A DNA stretch of 45,985 bases from Bacillus coahuilensis m4-4 (lineage in GTDB: Bacteria > Bacillota > Bacilli > Bacillales > Bacillaceae_K), in assembly GCF_000171615.1 (NCBI RefSeq), contig NZ_ABFU01000012.1, positions 1 to 45,985 of the forward strand, read 5' to 3'. This document shows, piece by piece, positions 19,333 to 28,607 of this stretch (position 1 is its first letter; the number at the start of each line of letters is the position of its first letter). A model generated the notes under the pieces. That model ran no database searches and was not told the origin of the DNA. It saw nothing but the letters and a program-made list of their open reading frames with translations. A program made the translations under genes and the position numbers.

Positions 19333-20277
19333 ATGGCAAACTTTGTTTTGCAATTGAAACATGTAACAAAAACGATTAAGGGGAAAACAATCATACACGA
19401 TTTATCATTTGAAGTACCAAAAGGGGAAGTGTTCGGTTTTTTAGGTCCAAACGGTGCAGGGAAAACCACAACGATTCGCATGATGGTAGGTCTTATGAAA
19501 TTTTCAACAGGCCAGATATTAATTGATGGAATAAGTATACAATCACATTTTGAAGAGGCGATGAAAAAGGTCGGAGCTATAGTAGAAAACCCAGAGATGT
19601 ATAAGTATCTATCTGGTTATAAAAATCTAGTTCATTTTGCCAATATGTATAAAGGAGTTACTAAGGCTCGAATTGATGAGGTTGTAAAGCTAGTTGGCTT
19701 AGAACAGCGTATTCATGACAAAGTAAAAACGTACTCCTTAGGTATGAGGCAAAGACTTGGTGTTGCGCAAGCTTTATTACACAAACCTTCGTTGCTTATA
19801 TTAGATGAACCAACAAACGGACTTGATCCAGCAGGTATTAGTGAACTGAGAGACTATTTACGAACAATCGCAAAAACAGAGGATATCTCCATTCTGGTAT
19901 CGAGTCATCTTTTATCAGAAATGGAGCTTATGTGTGACCGAGTGGCAATCATCCAAAATGGCTCGTTAATATCCATTCAAGATATTTCGAGAGAAGATCT
20001 AAATTTGGATGGCGAGGGGGTAGAAATACGTAAATTTAAAAAGTCCCAACCATATTTATTTTTAGTGCAAGATGTGTCTAAAGCTAAGAAAACTCTAGTG
20101 GATTATGAAGTCGTTGTTCAAAATGAAGGGATAGAAATTGATGTTAGCTATGAAGAAGTTGCGATTATTAATCGAATGTTGACGCTATATGATGTTCCAG
20201 TTTATGGGATACGACCGGTTGTTAAGACATTAGAAGAAAGATTTTTAGAAATTACAAGAGGTGATGGCATTGTTTAA
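19333..20277 (+). CDS. ABC transporter ATP-binding protein (BcrA-like)
   Basis: 314 residues. Walker A GPNGAGKTTT (38-47), signature YSLGMRQRLG, Walker B LLILDEPTNGLDPAG and the switch His in VSSHLLSEME are all present. The SLGMRQ form of the signature and the about 90-residue C-terminal extension are typical of bacitracin/lantibiotic-resistance type exporters. GTGAGGGG precedes the ATG. The permease gene overlaps its end. It is divergent from the two-component system, the usual layout for a sensor-controlled exporter; the substrate is not identifiable. Confidence 0.92.
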   Translation: MANFVLQLKHVTKTIKGKTIIHDLSFEVPKGEVFGFLGPNGAGKTTTIRMMVGLMKFSTGQILIDGISIQSHFEEAMKKVGAIVENPEMYKYLSGYKNLVHFANMYKGVTKARIDEVVKLVGLEQRIHDKVKTYSLGMRQRLGVAQALLHKPSLLILDEPTNGLDPAGISELRDYLRTIAKTEDISILVSSHLLSEMELMCDRVAIIQNGSLISIQDISREDLNLDGEGVEIRKFKKSQPYLFLVQDVSKAKKTLVDYEVVVQNEGIEIDVSYEEVAIINRMLTLYDVPVYGIRPVVKTLEERFLEITRGDGIV

Positions 20278-21217
20278 ACTAGTAAGAAATGAAAATATGA
20301 AACTGTATTCAAAGATAAGTACGTGGGTGATGCTGTCCATATTGCTTATTGGGGTCTTAATGGCTATTGTCGTAACAAAAGTAGTCTCTAATCCTACAGA
20401 CTGGAAGCAAGATTTGCAAAAACAAATTGCTATGCAACAAGTAGATTTAGAGTCAGCCAGAAACACATTGCCAGCAGAAGCACTTATAGATATGGAAAGA
20501 GAGATTCAATTAAGTCAATATAGATTAGATCATAACAGCATGCCAATGACGGCTACAGTTTGGGGTATATCTCTGCAAATGAGTTTGTATTTTATCCAAC
20601 TTGTAACATTGTTTACGGCTATTGTAGCAGGGAGTATTGTGGCGGAGGAATTTTCAACAGGAACTGTAAAAATGCTTCTCATTAGACCCTTCATCAGAAT
20701 GAAGATTATAGTTTCAAAATATATTAGTACCCTCATGTTTGCTGTGCTATTAATGATTCTACTATTCTCAACTTCGTTTGTATTAGGTGGCATATTGTTT
20801 GGGTTCGAAGGTGCAGCTGCTCCATTTCTGTACGTTGATCAGAATGGAGTCGTTCAAGAAGGGAACATAGTAGGATATGCGTTAAAAACATATGGATTAC
20901 AGTCTATACAGCTCGTTATGATCGTAACAATTTCCTTTATGATATCTACTATATTTAGGAGCAGCTCTTTAGCAATAGGGTTATCAATATTTATTTTATT
21001 TACGGGATCTAGTATCGCTATGCTATTAAGTGAATTGGACCAAAACTGGGGTAAATATTTCTTATTTTCAAACACAGATTTAACACAGTATTTGACGAAT
21101 ACACCTTTGTTTGAAGGGACATCATTGCCATTCTCTATCACTATCCTGGCCATATATTATGCACTTTTACTAAGTCTCTCATGCTTAATCTTTCAGAAGC
21201 GTGATGTGGAGGCTTAG
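20264..21217 (+). CDS. ABC-2 type transporter permease
   Basis: About 317 residues with a first helix at about 20-40, a polar external loop (about 41-95), then five further helices ending near residue 312 (LAIYYALLLSLSCLIF). The VAEEFSTGTVKMLLIRPFIR motif after the second helix is the coupling element of ABC-2 permeases that interacts with the ATPase. The start is ATG 20264 (or the GTG one codon earlier), preceded by AGAGGTG, inside the end of the ATPase gene. It completes a two-gene exporter. Confidence 0.9.
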   Translation: MALFKLVRNENMKLYSKISTWVMLSILLIGVLMAIVVTKVVSNPTDWKQDLQKQIAMQQVDLESARNTLPAEALIDMEREIQLSQYRLDHNSMPMTATVWGISLQMSLYFIQLVTLFTAIVAGSIVAEEFSTGTVKMLLIRPFIRMKIIVSKYISTLMFAVLLMILLFSTSFVLGGILFGFEGAAAPFLYVDQNGVVQEGNIVGYALKTYGLQSIQLVMIVTISFMISTIFRSSSLAIGLSIFILFTGSSIAMLLSELDQNWGKYFLFSNTDLTQYLTNTPLFEGTSLPFSITILAIYYALLLSLSCLIFQKRDVEA

Positions 21218-21281
21218 ACGTTGGTAACTCTCTCATGATATGTGCGAGAGTCGTTTCTTAGTCACGTGGGAGGGACGTTAA

Positions 21282-22643
21282 ATGCAAAAGATAATAATCA
21301 TTATATGTATGAGTATAATTATCGTGTTAGCACTAAGCACAGCGTTAGTTTTGTATATAAATACCGGTAGACCACCTAGTATAGACGAAACTGAAAGGCA
21401 AGTATGGAAATCAATCGGATACCATATTATTTTGGAGATGGACAATGAGGATGTGATTGTCTATAACTACACGAAAGATAGTTTACTACCTTTCGGGTTT
21501 GGCACCATAAATGATACAGGGGAGATCGTGATAGAGAAGTTATATGGTGCACCGCTTTTAAATTTATTGTTCTGGACAGATACCGCTAGTGGCACATTTC
21601 ATGACGGAGTGGTTATTGATTTAATCGGGTTTAAGAAATATTTTGAAAGAATAGAAGATTTGCCTGATGTTAAAATTAAAACCTTTACAAAGAATCCGGT
21701 TCATAATTATGAGGTGTTTTTTAATCTCTTCGAAGAGAACTATAGTTTATTTAAAATAGCAAATGTAGATTGGAATGCTTTATATAGTGAATATAGAGCA
21801 AAGGTTACTGAGCAAACAACGGATGAAGAGCTTCTAGCTACTTTTAAAGAAATGATTCAACTGCTCAATGACGGACATACGAATGTTTTAACTGGATTAC
21901 AAAGCGGGGTAGGATCGAAACGTGAAAAGTTACCAGGTTTCGAATTGTATCTAGATAATCAAGAGAAAATCAAGAAAAATAGTAAGAACTATTTATCTCA
22001 AAAAACGAAATGCATTATCAACAAGCATATTGAGTATGCTCCAATCAATGATGACCTGTATTATGTAAGAGTTAATGATTTTTATGCTACAGACAAACAA
22101 GCCATTAAGGATGGGCTAACTAAACTGCAAAGAGATTTAGATGGCATTTCATCGATTATCGTGGATTTACGGTTAAATCCTGGGGGAACAGATTATTTTG
22201 CGTTACAATTTGCCGAGCTATTTGCAAAGGAAGAGGTGTTTGTTTTTTCTAAGCAAACTCGTGTAGGTGATTACGACGAGTTTAATGAACCTACTAACAT
22301 ATACATGTCACCTGCTGATCACGCTCTCAAAGCTGAAAAAGTTATAGTGATGACAAGTAATGTAACCGGTAGTGCTGCTGAAGTAGCTACAATGGCGTTC
22401 GATCAAATGAATCATGTCACAATCATCGGGGAAACAACGATGGGAGTTCACTCTGATATAATTATGAGTATACTTCCAAATGGTTGGATTGTAACTTTAA
22501 GTGCAGAGAAATATACGGCTGCGGATGGTAACGTATATGAGCAAATCGGCTTGTTCCCAGATGAAAAGGTAATTCTAACAGAAGAAGCGGTGCTGAAGGG
22601 ACTAGACACCGTTCTAGAGCGAGCTATTCAAGTTGTTAAATAA
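21282..22643 (+). CDS. S41-family (C-terminal processing type) peptidase
   Basis: 453 residues. An N-terminal membrane helix (about 3-26) anchors the enzyme outside. LNDGHTNV and the core VNDFYATDKQAIKDG ... IIVDLRLNPGGTDYF match the tail-specific protease/tricorn-like family. The nucleophile is probably Ser364 in NVTGSAAEVATMAF. No PDZ domain is evident, so it is the short form. Preceded by GGGAGGGACG. It follows the ABC permease by 64 bp on the same strand and may be co-transcribed; a weak stem ACTCTC/GAGAGT lies between. Confidence 0.85.
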   Translation: MQKIIIIICMSIIIVLALSTALVLYINTGRPPSIDETERQVWKSIGYHIILEMDNEDVIVYNYTKDSLLPFGFGTINDTGEIVIEKLYGAPLLNLLFWTDTASGTFHDGVVIDLIGFKKYFERIEDLPDVKIKTFTKNPVHNYEVFFNLFEENYSLFKIANVDWNALYSEYRAKVTEQTTDEELLATFKEMIQLLNDGHTNVLTGLQSGVGSKREKLPGFELYLDNQEKIKKNSKNYLSQKTKCIINKHIEYAPINDDLYYVRVNDFYATDKQAIKDGLTKLQRDLDGISSIIVDLRLNPGGTDYFALQFAELFAKEEVFVFSKQTRVGDYDEFNEPTNIYMSPADHALKAEKVIVMTSNVTGSAAEVATMAFDQMNHVTIIGETTMGVHSDIIMSILPNGWIVTLSAEKYTAADGNVYEQIGLFPDEKVILTEEAVLKGLDTVLERAIQVVK

Positions 22644-22744
22644 TGAATTATTATTGTGACTACATGTATGACTGTGGTGAATATTCAGTGTGACTATTAC
22701 ATCCTATAATTGAATAAGAAATTGAATTTGGGAGAGGTTAATTA

Positions 22745-23518
22745 ATGAAAGTAAAATTAAAATTATCACTATTCTTTACATTTTTAGGTTTTTTGGCTAC
22801 TCTAGCGCTTTTATGGGTGCAAGAATCTGCAACAGCTGAATTGTTAGAAGGCATAGAGAATGCACCATCCCCATTTATTATAAACGTCATTACCGTAGTA
22901 CAACAGGTTATATTAACCTTTTTGGCTAGTATCATTGGTTTATCATTATTACCAAGAGTCGGGTTAGAGGTTCCTTTTTTTCGTTCACTAGTTGATAAAA
23001 CATATTCTTTTTCCTGGTCACGAAGTGCGATCTTGACGGCGGTTTTTGGTGGGGCTGTAGGGTCATTGATTATTTCGTTAGCGGACACATATGTATTTTC
23101 TCTTCAGATTCCTTCATTAGAGGATATGAACGTTCCAGAATCATGGGTGAAATCATTGTTAATGAGCGTCCTGTATGGTGGTGTCTGGGAGGAAATTTTC
23201 ATTCGCTTATTCTTTATGACTTTAATTATTTGGCTTTTAAGTATCTTATTCAGAAAGACTGCGCCTCAGATTCCAGTCTGGATGTATTGGGCAGGCATAA
23301 TGGTGGCTAGCGTTGGATTTGGAATAGGGCACTTACCAGCAACTGCCAGTCTTTTCGGGGAGCTAACAACTGTACTTGTGGTTAGAGCCATTGTTTTAAA
23401 TGGAGTTTTAGGAGTTTTCTTTGGGTATTTATTCTGGAAAAAAGGCCTTGTTTACGCTATGATCGCTCATGTTTTTTACCATGTGGCAAATTTTATAATA
23501 TGGATGCATATATTCTAA
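22745..23518 (+). CDS. CPBP-family intramembrane metalloprotease
   Basis: 257 residues with about eight membrane helices. The three CPBP/Rce1 motifs are present: EEIFIR (Glu149, Glu150, Arg154), GFGIGHLP with His196, and NGVLGVFFGYLFWKKGLVYA ending in AHVFYHVAN (His242, His246). Such proteins act as bacteriocin self-immunity factors or process membrane proteins. GGGAGAGG precedes the ATG. It is third in the exporter / S41 / CPBP row on one strand. Confidence 0.88.
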   Translation: MKVKLKLSLFFTFLGFLATLALLWVQESATAELLEGIENAPSPFIINVITVVQQVILTFLASIIGLSLLPRVGLEVPFFRSLVDKTYSFSWSRSAILTAVFGGAVGSLIISLADTYVFSLQIPSLEDMNVPESWVKSLLMSVLYGGVWEEIFIRLFFMTLIIWLLSILFRKTAPQIPVWMYWAGIMVASVGFGIGHLPATASLFGELTTVLVVRAIVLNGVLGVFFGYLFWKKGLVYAMIAHVFYHVANFIIWMHIF

Positions 23519-23526
23519 TACACTGT

Positions 23527-23556
23527 AACGCCTTCTTTTTTGAGTAGGCGTTTTTG
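23527..23556 (+). terminator. terminator after the CPBP gene
   Basis: AACGCCT (23527-23533) and AGGCGTT (23546-23552) form a 7 bp stem followed by TTTT, 8 bp after the stop codon. Confidence 0.85.
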
Positions 23557-23576
23557 AATGGTATTCCGTATGTAGG

Positions 23577-24244
23577 GGAATCAAAGGGATGGTTCCAGTG
23601 ATACTATTTTAAGAATATTCGATCTCTAGAATGAATAAAGAACGAAATCACGAAAGCGATGGCTCTCAAAATCCTGATGTCTTCATATTTTCATAAGGAT
23701 CTTTTCGTAAAAATTGTTTGAGCGAATTTCTTGTCGTTCGTGGCTATAGCATCTTCATTGTTGTTAAAGTCTTCTCTTAAAAGGTTAAATAGTTGAATTT
23801 GCTCGTCTTTTGTTTGTCCAAAAACGTAGTGTAGATGTCTTTAAGCACTGTGGAACCGCCTCTTGAAAGAGTATATTTATCACCTCTTACAGGAAGGGGC
23901 AAATTAGCCATAATCAATGAGAAAAGTGCCTTTCATAAAAAACAAAAAAGTATGCCTTTTTTTGTATTGTTTAGTCGCCCAACCAAACAATGCAAGAAAG
24001 GACATACTTTTTATTATGCTAATCTTTTCACTGAATTAAGGGAAAGAGACTTGGTCTTATTACCCTGATGCATAAAAATGTTAGTTCCTTAATTCGTACA
24101 ATATCACCTAATCCTTCCTAGGTTAGTGAGAGTGAATAGTTTAAAGACTTCACTCCATGTTTATAAAAGGTCTTTGTTACCATGCTACCTCCAGTAGGTG
24201 AGTAGGTTTATATATAAGACAAAGTCCCTGTCCCCCTGATTTCC
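23577..24244. repeat. composite repeat element, copy 2 (longest)
   Basis: Starts GGAATCAAAGGGATGGTTCC and ends AGACAAAGTCCCTGTCCCCC TGATTTCCC. The internal order equals copy 1: ACGAAAGCGAT hairpin, large hairpin 23944-24012, and the block GCTACCTCCAGTAGGTGAGT. About 240 bp of extra sequence (about 23700-23935) sits before the large hairpin. It lies between convergent genes, and its right end abuts the TAG of the hydrolase gene at 24245. Confidence 0.88.
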
Positions 24245-25126
24245 CTATCCATAAATTAAGCCAACTCTTCTACCAAAGTGTCGAATAAGTGTAGCAATCT
24301 TAATCGCTTTTTCTTCTAACACAAAATGACCTCCGCATAGAAAGTGAGTCTCAGTTGATGGCACTTCTCTTGTAAAAGCATACGCTCCTTGTAGGGTGAA
24401 GATAAAATCGTTCTTTCCCCAAGTGATAAGAATTGGCGGTTGAAAGGTCCGTAAGTAATGTTGCCAGCGGGGATATTGTTCAACATTTTTTCGATAATCA
24501 TAGGCAAGTTCTAATTGAATTTGATTATTGTCAGGACGATCTAGGAAAAATTGGTCCATGGAGTAGCTGTCGGGGCTAATAGCGAATGGATTGCATACTC
24601 CTGTTACATATTGTGTTCTCGTGAAATCAAGGGTTAGTAGCTCGAGAAAGGCGGCCTCCGTTTTCGAATTTCTGTCAGCCCAAAGAGCTTTAAATATGTC
24701 AAAAGGTTTTCCCAGTCCTTCTTCATGAGCGACAGCATTTTGAATGATTAGACCTTGAATTTTATGAGGATTACGCACAGCTATTCTAAATCCAATAGGC
24801 CCTCCGTAGTCTTGTAAATAGAGGATATACCTCATAACTCCAAGCTGATGGAGAAGTTTTTCCACGATAAGGGAGAGATGATGAAACGTATAAGAAAATT
24901 CGGTTACAAGGGGCATGCTGCTATTTCCGTACCCAGGATAATCGGGTGCTATTACATGAAAATCTTTGGCTAACAATGGGATAAGATCGCGGTACATGTG
25001 AGAGGAACTGGGAAAACCATGCAATAAGACAATGGTAGGACAAGTGGGATCCCCTGCTTCTCGATAGAATACACTTACGCCATCTATGGTCATTCGTTTG
25101 TAGCGAATCACTTTGGCACACACCAC
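24245..25126 (-). CDS. alpha/beta hydrolase, haloalkane-dehalogenase-like
   Basis: 293 residues. HGFPSSSHMYRDLIPLLA (about 36-53) supplies the oxyanion region, and Asp106 in YLQDYGGPIGF replaces the usual serine nucleophile, as in haloalkane dehalogenases and epoxide hydrolases. WGKNDFIF carries an acidic residue and GGHFVLEE the catalytic His. The assignment of a dehalogenase reaction is only by motif. The start is a GTG at 25126 with a poor ribosome binding site; ATG at 25093 is an alternative. The 3' end touches the composite repeat. Confidence 0.82.
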   Translation of the reverse strand: MVCAKVIRYKRMTIDGVSVFYREAGDPTCPTIVLLHGFPSSSHMYRDLIPLLAKDFHVIAPDYPGYGNSSMPLVTEFSYTFHHLSLIVEKLLHQLGVMRYILYLQDYGGPIGFRIAVRNPHKIQGLIIQNAVAHEEGLGKPFDIFKALWADRNSKTEAAFLELLTLDFTRTQYVTGVCNPFAISPDSYSMDQFFLDRPDNNQIQLELAYDYRKNVEQYPRWQHYLRTFQPPILITWGKNDFIFTLQGAYAFTREVPSTETHFLCGGHFVLEEKAIKIATLIRHFGRRVGLIYG

Positions 25127-25495
25127 ACTTTCAAATTAGTCTCAATCTATCTATATGACAAAAAAGGATTGGTCATTTCTAGAACGATTGAATTCCTCTG
25201 CATCCCGGTGTGTTTTTTATCCAAAATGGCAGGCTTTAATGGAGCAAGGAGTTCAAATTGAAGCAAAAACTCGAATCTACTTGGATCTGGGTTTTTTACT
25301 GTAGGAATTTAGTGCCATTTGATATGTTAATTTTAATGTGATTTAAGGTTTTCCCTCCCTGAACGGAACACCTTAGAATTTATTCCTACGGGGTTTGTGT
25401 TTTTTGCAGTAAGTCCATTAATTATAGTTACTTTATAGAGGCGAATGATAAAATAAACTATATCTATCCAAAAATATGAACTAGGTGGTATCAAT
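25127..25495. other. intergenic with an unproven 49-codon frame
   Basis: A plus-strand frame 25155-25304 begins MTKKDWSFLERLNSSAS and looks protein-like, but it has no ribosome binding site and no recognised family. It may be a remnant. The rest, to 25495, is AT-rich and should contain the promoter of the MazG-like gene. Confidence 0.35.
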
Positions 25496-25798
25496 ATGAA
25501 AGACCTAATCCAAAAAATCGTCGAGTTTCGAGATGAGCGGGGATGGAATTCTGCTCACAATGAAAAAGATCTGGCAATTTCCATCTCTTTAGAAGCCAAT
25601 GAACTATTAGAAAATTTCCAGTGGAGAAGTAGTGAAGAGGCCGTTGCTGAGTCCAATCAGAATATCAAAGAAGAAATGGCTGATGTACTCATCTATCTTT
25701 TGCAGTTAGCCGAAAAGATGGATATAGATTTGGAAGAGGAAGCCTTTAAGAAAATGGAAAAGAATGCGTTGAAATACCCAGTCGCAACAGGTAAGTAA
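25496..25798 (+). CDS. MazG-like nucleotide pyrophosphohydrolase
   Basis: 100-residue all-alpha protein of the MazG/RS21-C6 superfamily, which hydrolyses (d)NTPs to monophosphates. The metal-binding ExxE ... ExxD pattern is visible as SISLEANELLENFQW and IKEEMADVLIYLLQLAEKM. The conserved Lys/Asn tail KMEKNALKYPV is also present. GGTGG precedes the ATG. Followed after 24 bp by the YcxB-like gene, perhaps as an operon. Confidence 0.9.
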   Translation: MKDLIQKIVEFRDERGWNSAHNEKDLAISISLEANELLENFQWRSSEEAVAESNQNIKEEMADVLIYLLQLAEKMDIDLEEEAFKKMEKNALKYPVATGK

Positions 25799-25822
25799 AG
25801 ATCAAATCGGAGGAACCACCAA

Positions 25823-26334
25823 ATGGAACTAACCTACACGTTAACGGAAGAAGATTATTTAAGGTTCAATGTATTTCATATTAAAAACTCTGCAACTGGT
25901 AAGAAGGCCTTGAATATTCAGAGGTATGTTACACCGGTCTTTTTTGTTGTTATTGCCTATGTATTTTCGATTATATTACATAAGCCGTTTTTGGAAGTAT
26001 TCCTTCCCTTCTTTATTGTAGGGGCATTGTGGGTGCTATTTTACCCGAAATATTTCTATAACCATATCACTCGTACGGTTAAAAAGGCTTTTAGAGAAGG
26101 AAATAACGAGGGGTTATTAGGTCAGCATAGGTTGACAATAGACGATGAAGGGTTTGTAGATGAAACAGCGAACGGATTAACAAGATTGGCTTGGGCGGGT
26201 GTTGTGGAAGTAAAAGAAGATGAACATAGCCTTTATATTTATAACAGTGCCGTTTCGGCCTATATTTACCTAAACAGGAAATAGACAAGGTTGAAGGTTT
26301 TAGAAAATATCTGAATGTAAAGTTGAAAATATAG
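25823..26334 (+). CDS. YcxB-like membrane protein, frameshifted near the end
   Basis: About 170 residues. An N-terminal stretch with YTLTEEDYLRFNVFHI, two membrane helices (about 34-52 and 57-74), and a C-terminal YcxB-type domain with HRLTIDDEGFVDET and WAGVVEVKEDEHSLYIYNS. The frame as given stops at 26284 after YLNRK. Adding one T at about 26265-26267 gives AYILPKQEIDKVEGFRKYL and the stop at 26334, matching the usual IPK motif and length. CGGAGGA precedes the ATG. Function unknown. Confidence 0.8.
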
Positions 26335-26336
26335 AT

Positions 26337-26369
26337 ATCAATGGAAAGAGTCCATTGATTCTTTTTTTA
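26337..26369 (+). terminator. strong terminator after the YcxB-like gene
   Basis: ATCAATGGA (26337-26345), loop AAGAG, TCCATTGAT (26351-26359), then TCTTTTTTT. It lies just past the repaired stop codon of the YcxB-like gene, which supports that reading. Confidence 0.92.
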
Positions 26370-26428
26370 GTATCTCCTTCTAGTAATAAGGTAAAATAAA
26401 CTTAACTAAACAGAAAGGAGAGATCCTT

Positions 26429-27481
26429 ATAACTTTTGGTCCAAGAATTTTAAAAACTGGGTTAGCGGTCACGCTATCCATTTATATGTGTATGGTATTT
26501 GACTTGGAGCATGCGGTTTTTGCAGGTGTAGCTGCCATATTAGCTATCCAACCCTCCGTTTACCGTACATGGAAGCAATTGCTAGATCAAATTATCACGA
26601 ACACACTGGGCGCCTCCATTTCTTTATTTTTTATTTACTTCTTTGGTGAACATCCTATCACTATTGGTTTTGTTATTATCTTAATGATATCCATTAGTAT
26701 TAAACTCAAGATGGAAACGACTATACCTTTAACCCTTGTAACGGTCATTGCGATCATGGGAGCGACGGGGAGTGAGGATGTTTCATTTGCTATCGAACGA
26801 TTTCTTGTCATTCTCATCGGTACGATTACAGCTATCATGATCAATATCACTATTTTTCCACCAAATTATAAAAAGAAATTCACTGAAGATCTTCAAAAAA
26901 CGTTTCAACATATGTCTCTATTAATGAGAACGGCTATTTCAGATGAAATGAGAGAAGCTTCTTATCAAGACATTCATCAGAAATTTCAATCAGACTTAAC
27001 GAAGCTGCAAGATCAATTCAAACTGTTAGATGAAGAACGTTCCAAGTTAGGGAAGTCCACCAAATTAAACGCAAGAGAGCTCATTGTATTGAAACAAATG
27101 ATAAAGGCGTTTCGGGAAGCTCATCACCTTTTAGCATGCATTGAAGATCACTATTTCCAAAGTCAACCGGTAAAAAGTGAAACCACCTTATTTGATGAGA
27201 AGCTTGAGGAGTTAGTAAAATATCATGAATATCTTCTATTAAAATATTTGGGTCTCATCAAAGAAGATCACAACATGATTGGTTTTAAAATATTAGATAA
27301 TCAAGATGCGTTTTATTCTAACGTTTTAGAAAAGTCTGAAGAGGATAAAGAACAGAAACTCCGTCAGACTATCATTGCTTCGTCCATCGTTCATTATTCC
27401 TTTCACTTGGAGCGTCTAGAAAAGGTCATCCATCAATATATAGGGAATGAAGTAAGGAATACCGTTCAAGGTCAATACTAG
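26429..27481 (+). CDS. aromatic acid exporter family (ArAE/FUSC-type) membrane protein
   Basis: About 350 residues. The N-terminal half has about four to five membrane helices (AVFAGVAAILAIQPSVYRTW, IGFVIILMISISIKL, LVILIGTITAIMINITIF), and the C-terminal half is a soluble alpha-helical domain, as in the DUF939/ArAE_1 family. Homology normally starts about 19 residues before the first ATG (26486), at GPRILKTGLAVTLSIY. AAAGGAGAG at about 26414-26422 points to codon ATA at 26429 as the start position. ATA is not a normal start; either a rare start or a changed base is involved. Confidence 0.82.
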   Translation: MTFGPRILKTGLAVTLSIYMCMVFDLEHAVFAGVAAILAIQPSVYRTWKQLLDQIITNTLGASISLFFIYFFGEHPITIGFVIILMISISIKLKMETTIPLTLVTVIAIMGATGSEDVSFAIERFLVILIGTITAIMINITIFPPNYKKKFTEDLQKTFQHMSLLMRTAISDEMREASYQDIHQKFQSDLTKLQDQFKLLDEERSKLGKSTKLNARELIVLKQMIKAFREAHHLLACIEDHYFQSQPVKSETTLFDEKLEELVKYHEYLLLKYLGLIKEDHNMIGFKILDNQDAFYSNVLEKSEEDKEQKLRQTIIASSIVHYSFHLERLEKVIHQYIGNEVRNTVQGQY

Positions 27482-27529
27482 TCAATAGAAGGCTTTTAAA
27501 GGAGTACTATACAGAAAAGGAGAGGTACA

Positions 27530-28498
27530 GTGGTATACATACTTTTAATCATAGGATTTGCACTACTAATAGTTGGGGCGAACTTTTTTGTAGACGGTTC
27601 CTCTAACATCGCACGTGGTTTACGAGTGTCACCTCTATTAATTGGATTAACGATTGTTGCTTTTGGCACTAGCTCACCAGAGGCAACCGTCAGTATCCTG
27701 GCTGCTCTTGAGCAAAACGCAGGGGTAGCCATAGGAAATGTAGTAGGTAGTAATATTTTTAACATCACACTAGTGGTAGGATTAACTGCTCTAATCAATC
27801 CGTTAAAAGTAGAAAATGTCACCATCCGTAAAGAGATTCCTTTTACCCTGTTAGCAGGTGTAGTTCTATACGTGTTGATTAGTGATAATCTTCTGCAAGG
27901 AGCTTCTCAAAATTTAGTCACGAGAGCCGATGGATTGATTCTTCTGTTGATTTTTGCTATTTTTCTTTACTATATTTTTGAAGTAGCCAGACAATCTAGA
28001 GAAAGTATGACAGGTGAGAGGGTGTCTTCAGAATCAGAATCTGAAACAGTGAAATGGGGAAAGAGCCTCTTTCTAGCCCTTGGTGGACTAGCAGCCATTA
28101 TCTTCGGTGGGGATTTAGTAGTCAATAGTGCAACAACAATTGCTCTTTCATTTGGGATGAGTGAGACGCTGGTCGGCCTATCCATTGTAGCGGTTGGAAC
28201 ATCCTTGCCAGAACTCATCACCTCTGTTACGGCTGCATTTAAAAGGGAGAGCGAGATCGCTATAGGAAACATTGTCGGAAGTAATATCTTTAATATTTTG
28301 TTTGTATTAGGAGCGGCATCTGTCATTTCTCCGTTAGCTGTAACAGGTAAAATATTTATTGACATACTATTAATGGTCTTCCTGACGGTCTTGTTACTAG
28401 TTTTCTCCAGAACCAACTTTAGGGTAGGGAAGGGAGAAGGAATTGTTCTAATACTCTCCTATATTGTCTATATGGTTTATATTATTATCAGAAATTAA
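27530..28498 (+). CDS. calcium/sodium antiporter (CaCA family, YrbG-like)
   Basis: 322 residues, about ten membrane helices in two inverted halves. The two alpha-repeats that form the ion sites are clear: VAFGTSSPEATVS with GNVVGSNIFNITLV (about 43-82), and VAVGTSLPELITS with GNIVGSNIFNILFV (about 221-258). A hydrophilic loop (about 155-180) separates the halves. The start is GTG 27530 with AGGAGAGG upstream. It exports Ca2+ (or related cations) in exchange for Na+ or H+. It is convergent with the minus-strand Spo0M-like/DUF1232 pair. Confidence 0.92.
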   Translation: MVYILLIIGFALLIVGANFFVDGSSNIARGLRVSPLLIGLTIVAFGTSSPEATVSILAALEQNAGVAIGNVVGSNIFNITLVVGLTALINPLKVENVTIRKEIPFTLLAGVVLYVLISDNLLQGASQNLVTRADGLILLLIFAIFLYYIFEVARQSRESMTGERVSSESESETVKWGKSLFLALGGLAAIIFGGDLVVNSATTIALSFGMSETLVGLSIVAVGTSLPELITSVTAAFKRESEIAIGNIVGSNIFNILFVLGAASVISPLAVTGKIFIDILLMVFLTVLLLVFSRTNFRVGKGEGIVLILSYIVYMVYIIIRN

Positions 28499-28520
28499 TT
28501 GAGTCTACATGTAGTGGATT

Positions 28521-28562
28521 TTGGGGAACGGTTCCAGCCATCTTTAGGAGAGCCGTTCCTGT
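28521..28562. repeat. short palindromic repeat, possible bidirectional terminator
   Basis: GGGGAACGGTTCC and GGAGAGCCGTTCC form an imperfect hairpin between the convergent antiporter and DUF1232 genes. It resembles a shortened member of the GGGGACGGTTCC family. Confidence 0.6.
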
Positions 28563-28607
28563 GATATAAGCCTCACGATCCAAAAGCTTCATTTTGTAAA
28601 TACTTCG

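Noticed and set aside
23835..24068. 77-codon plus-strand frame
   Set aside because: Lies inside composite repeat copy 2 and runs through the large hairpin; no ribosome binding site and no family.
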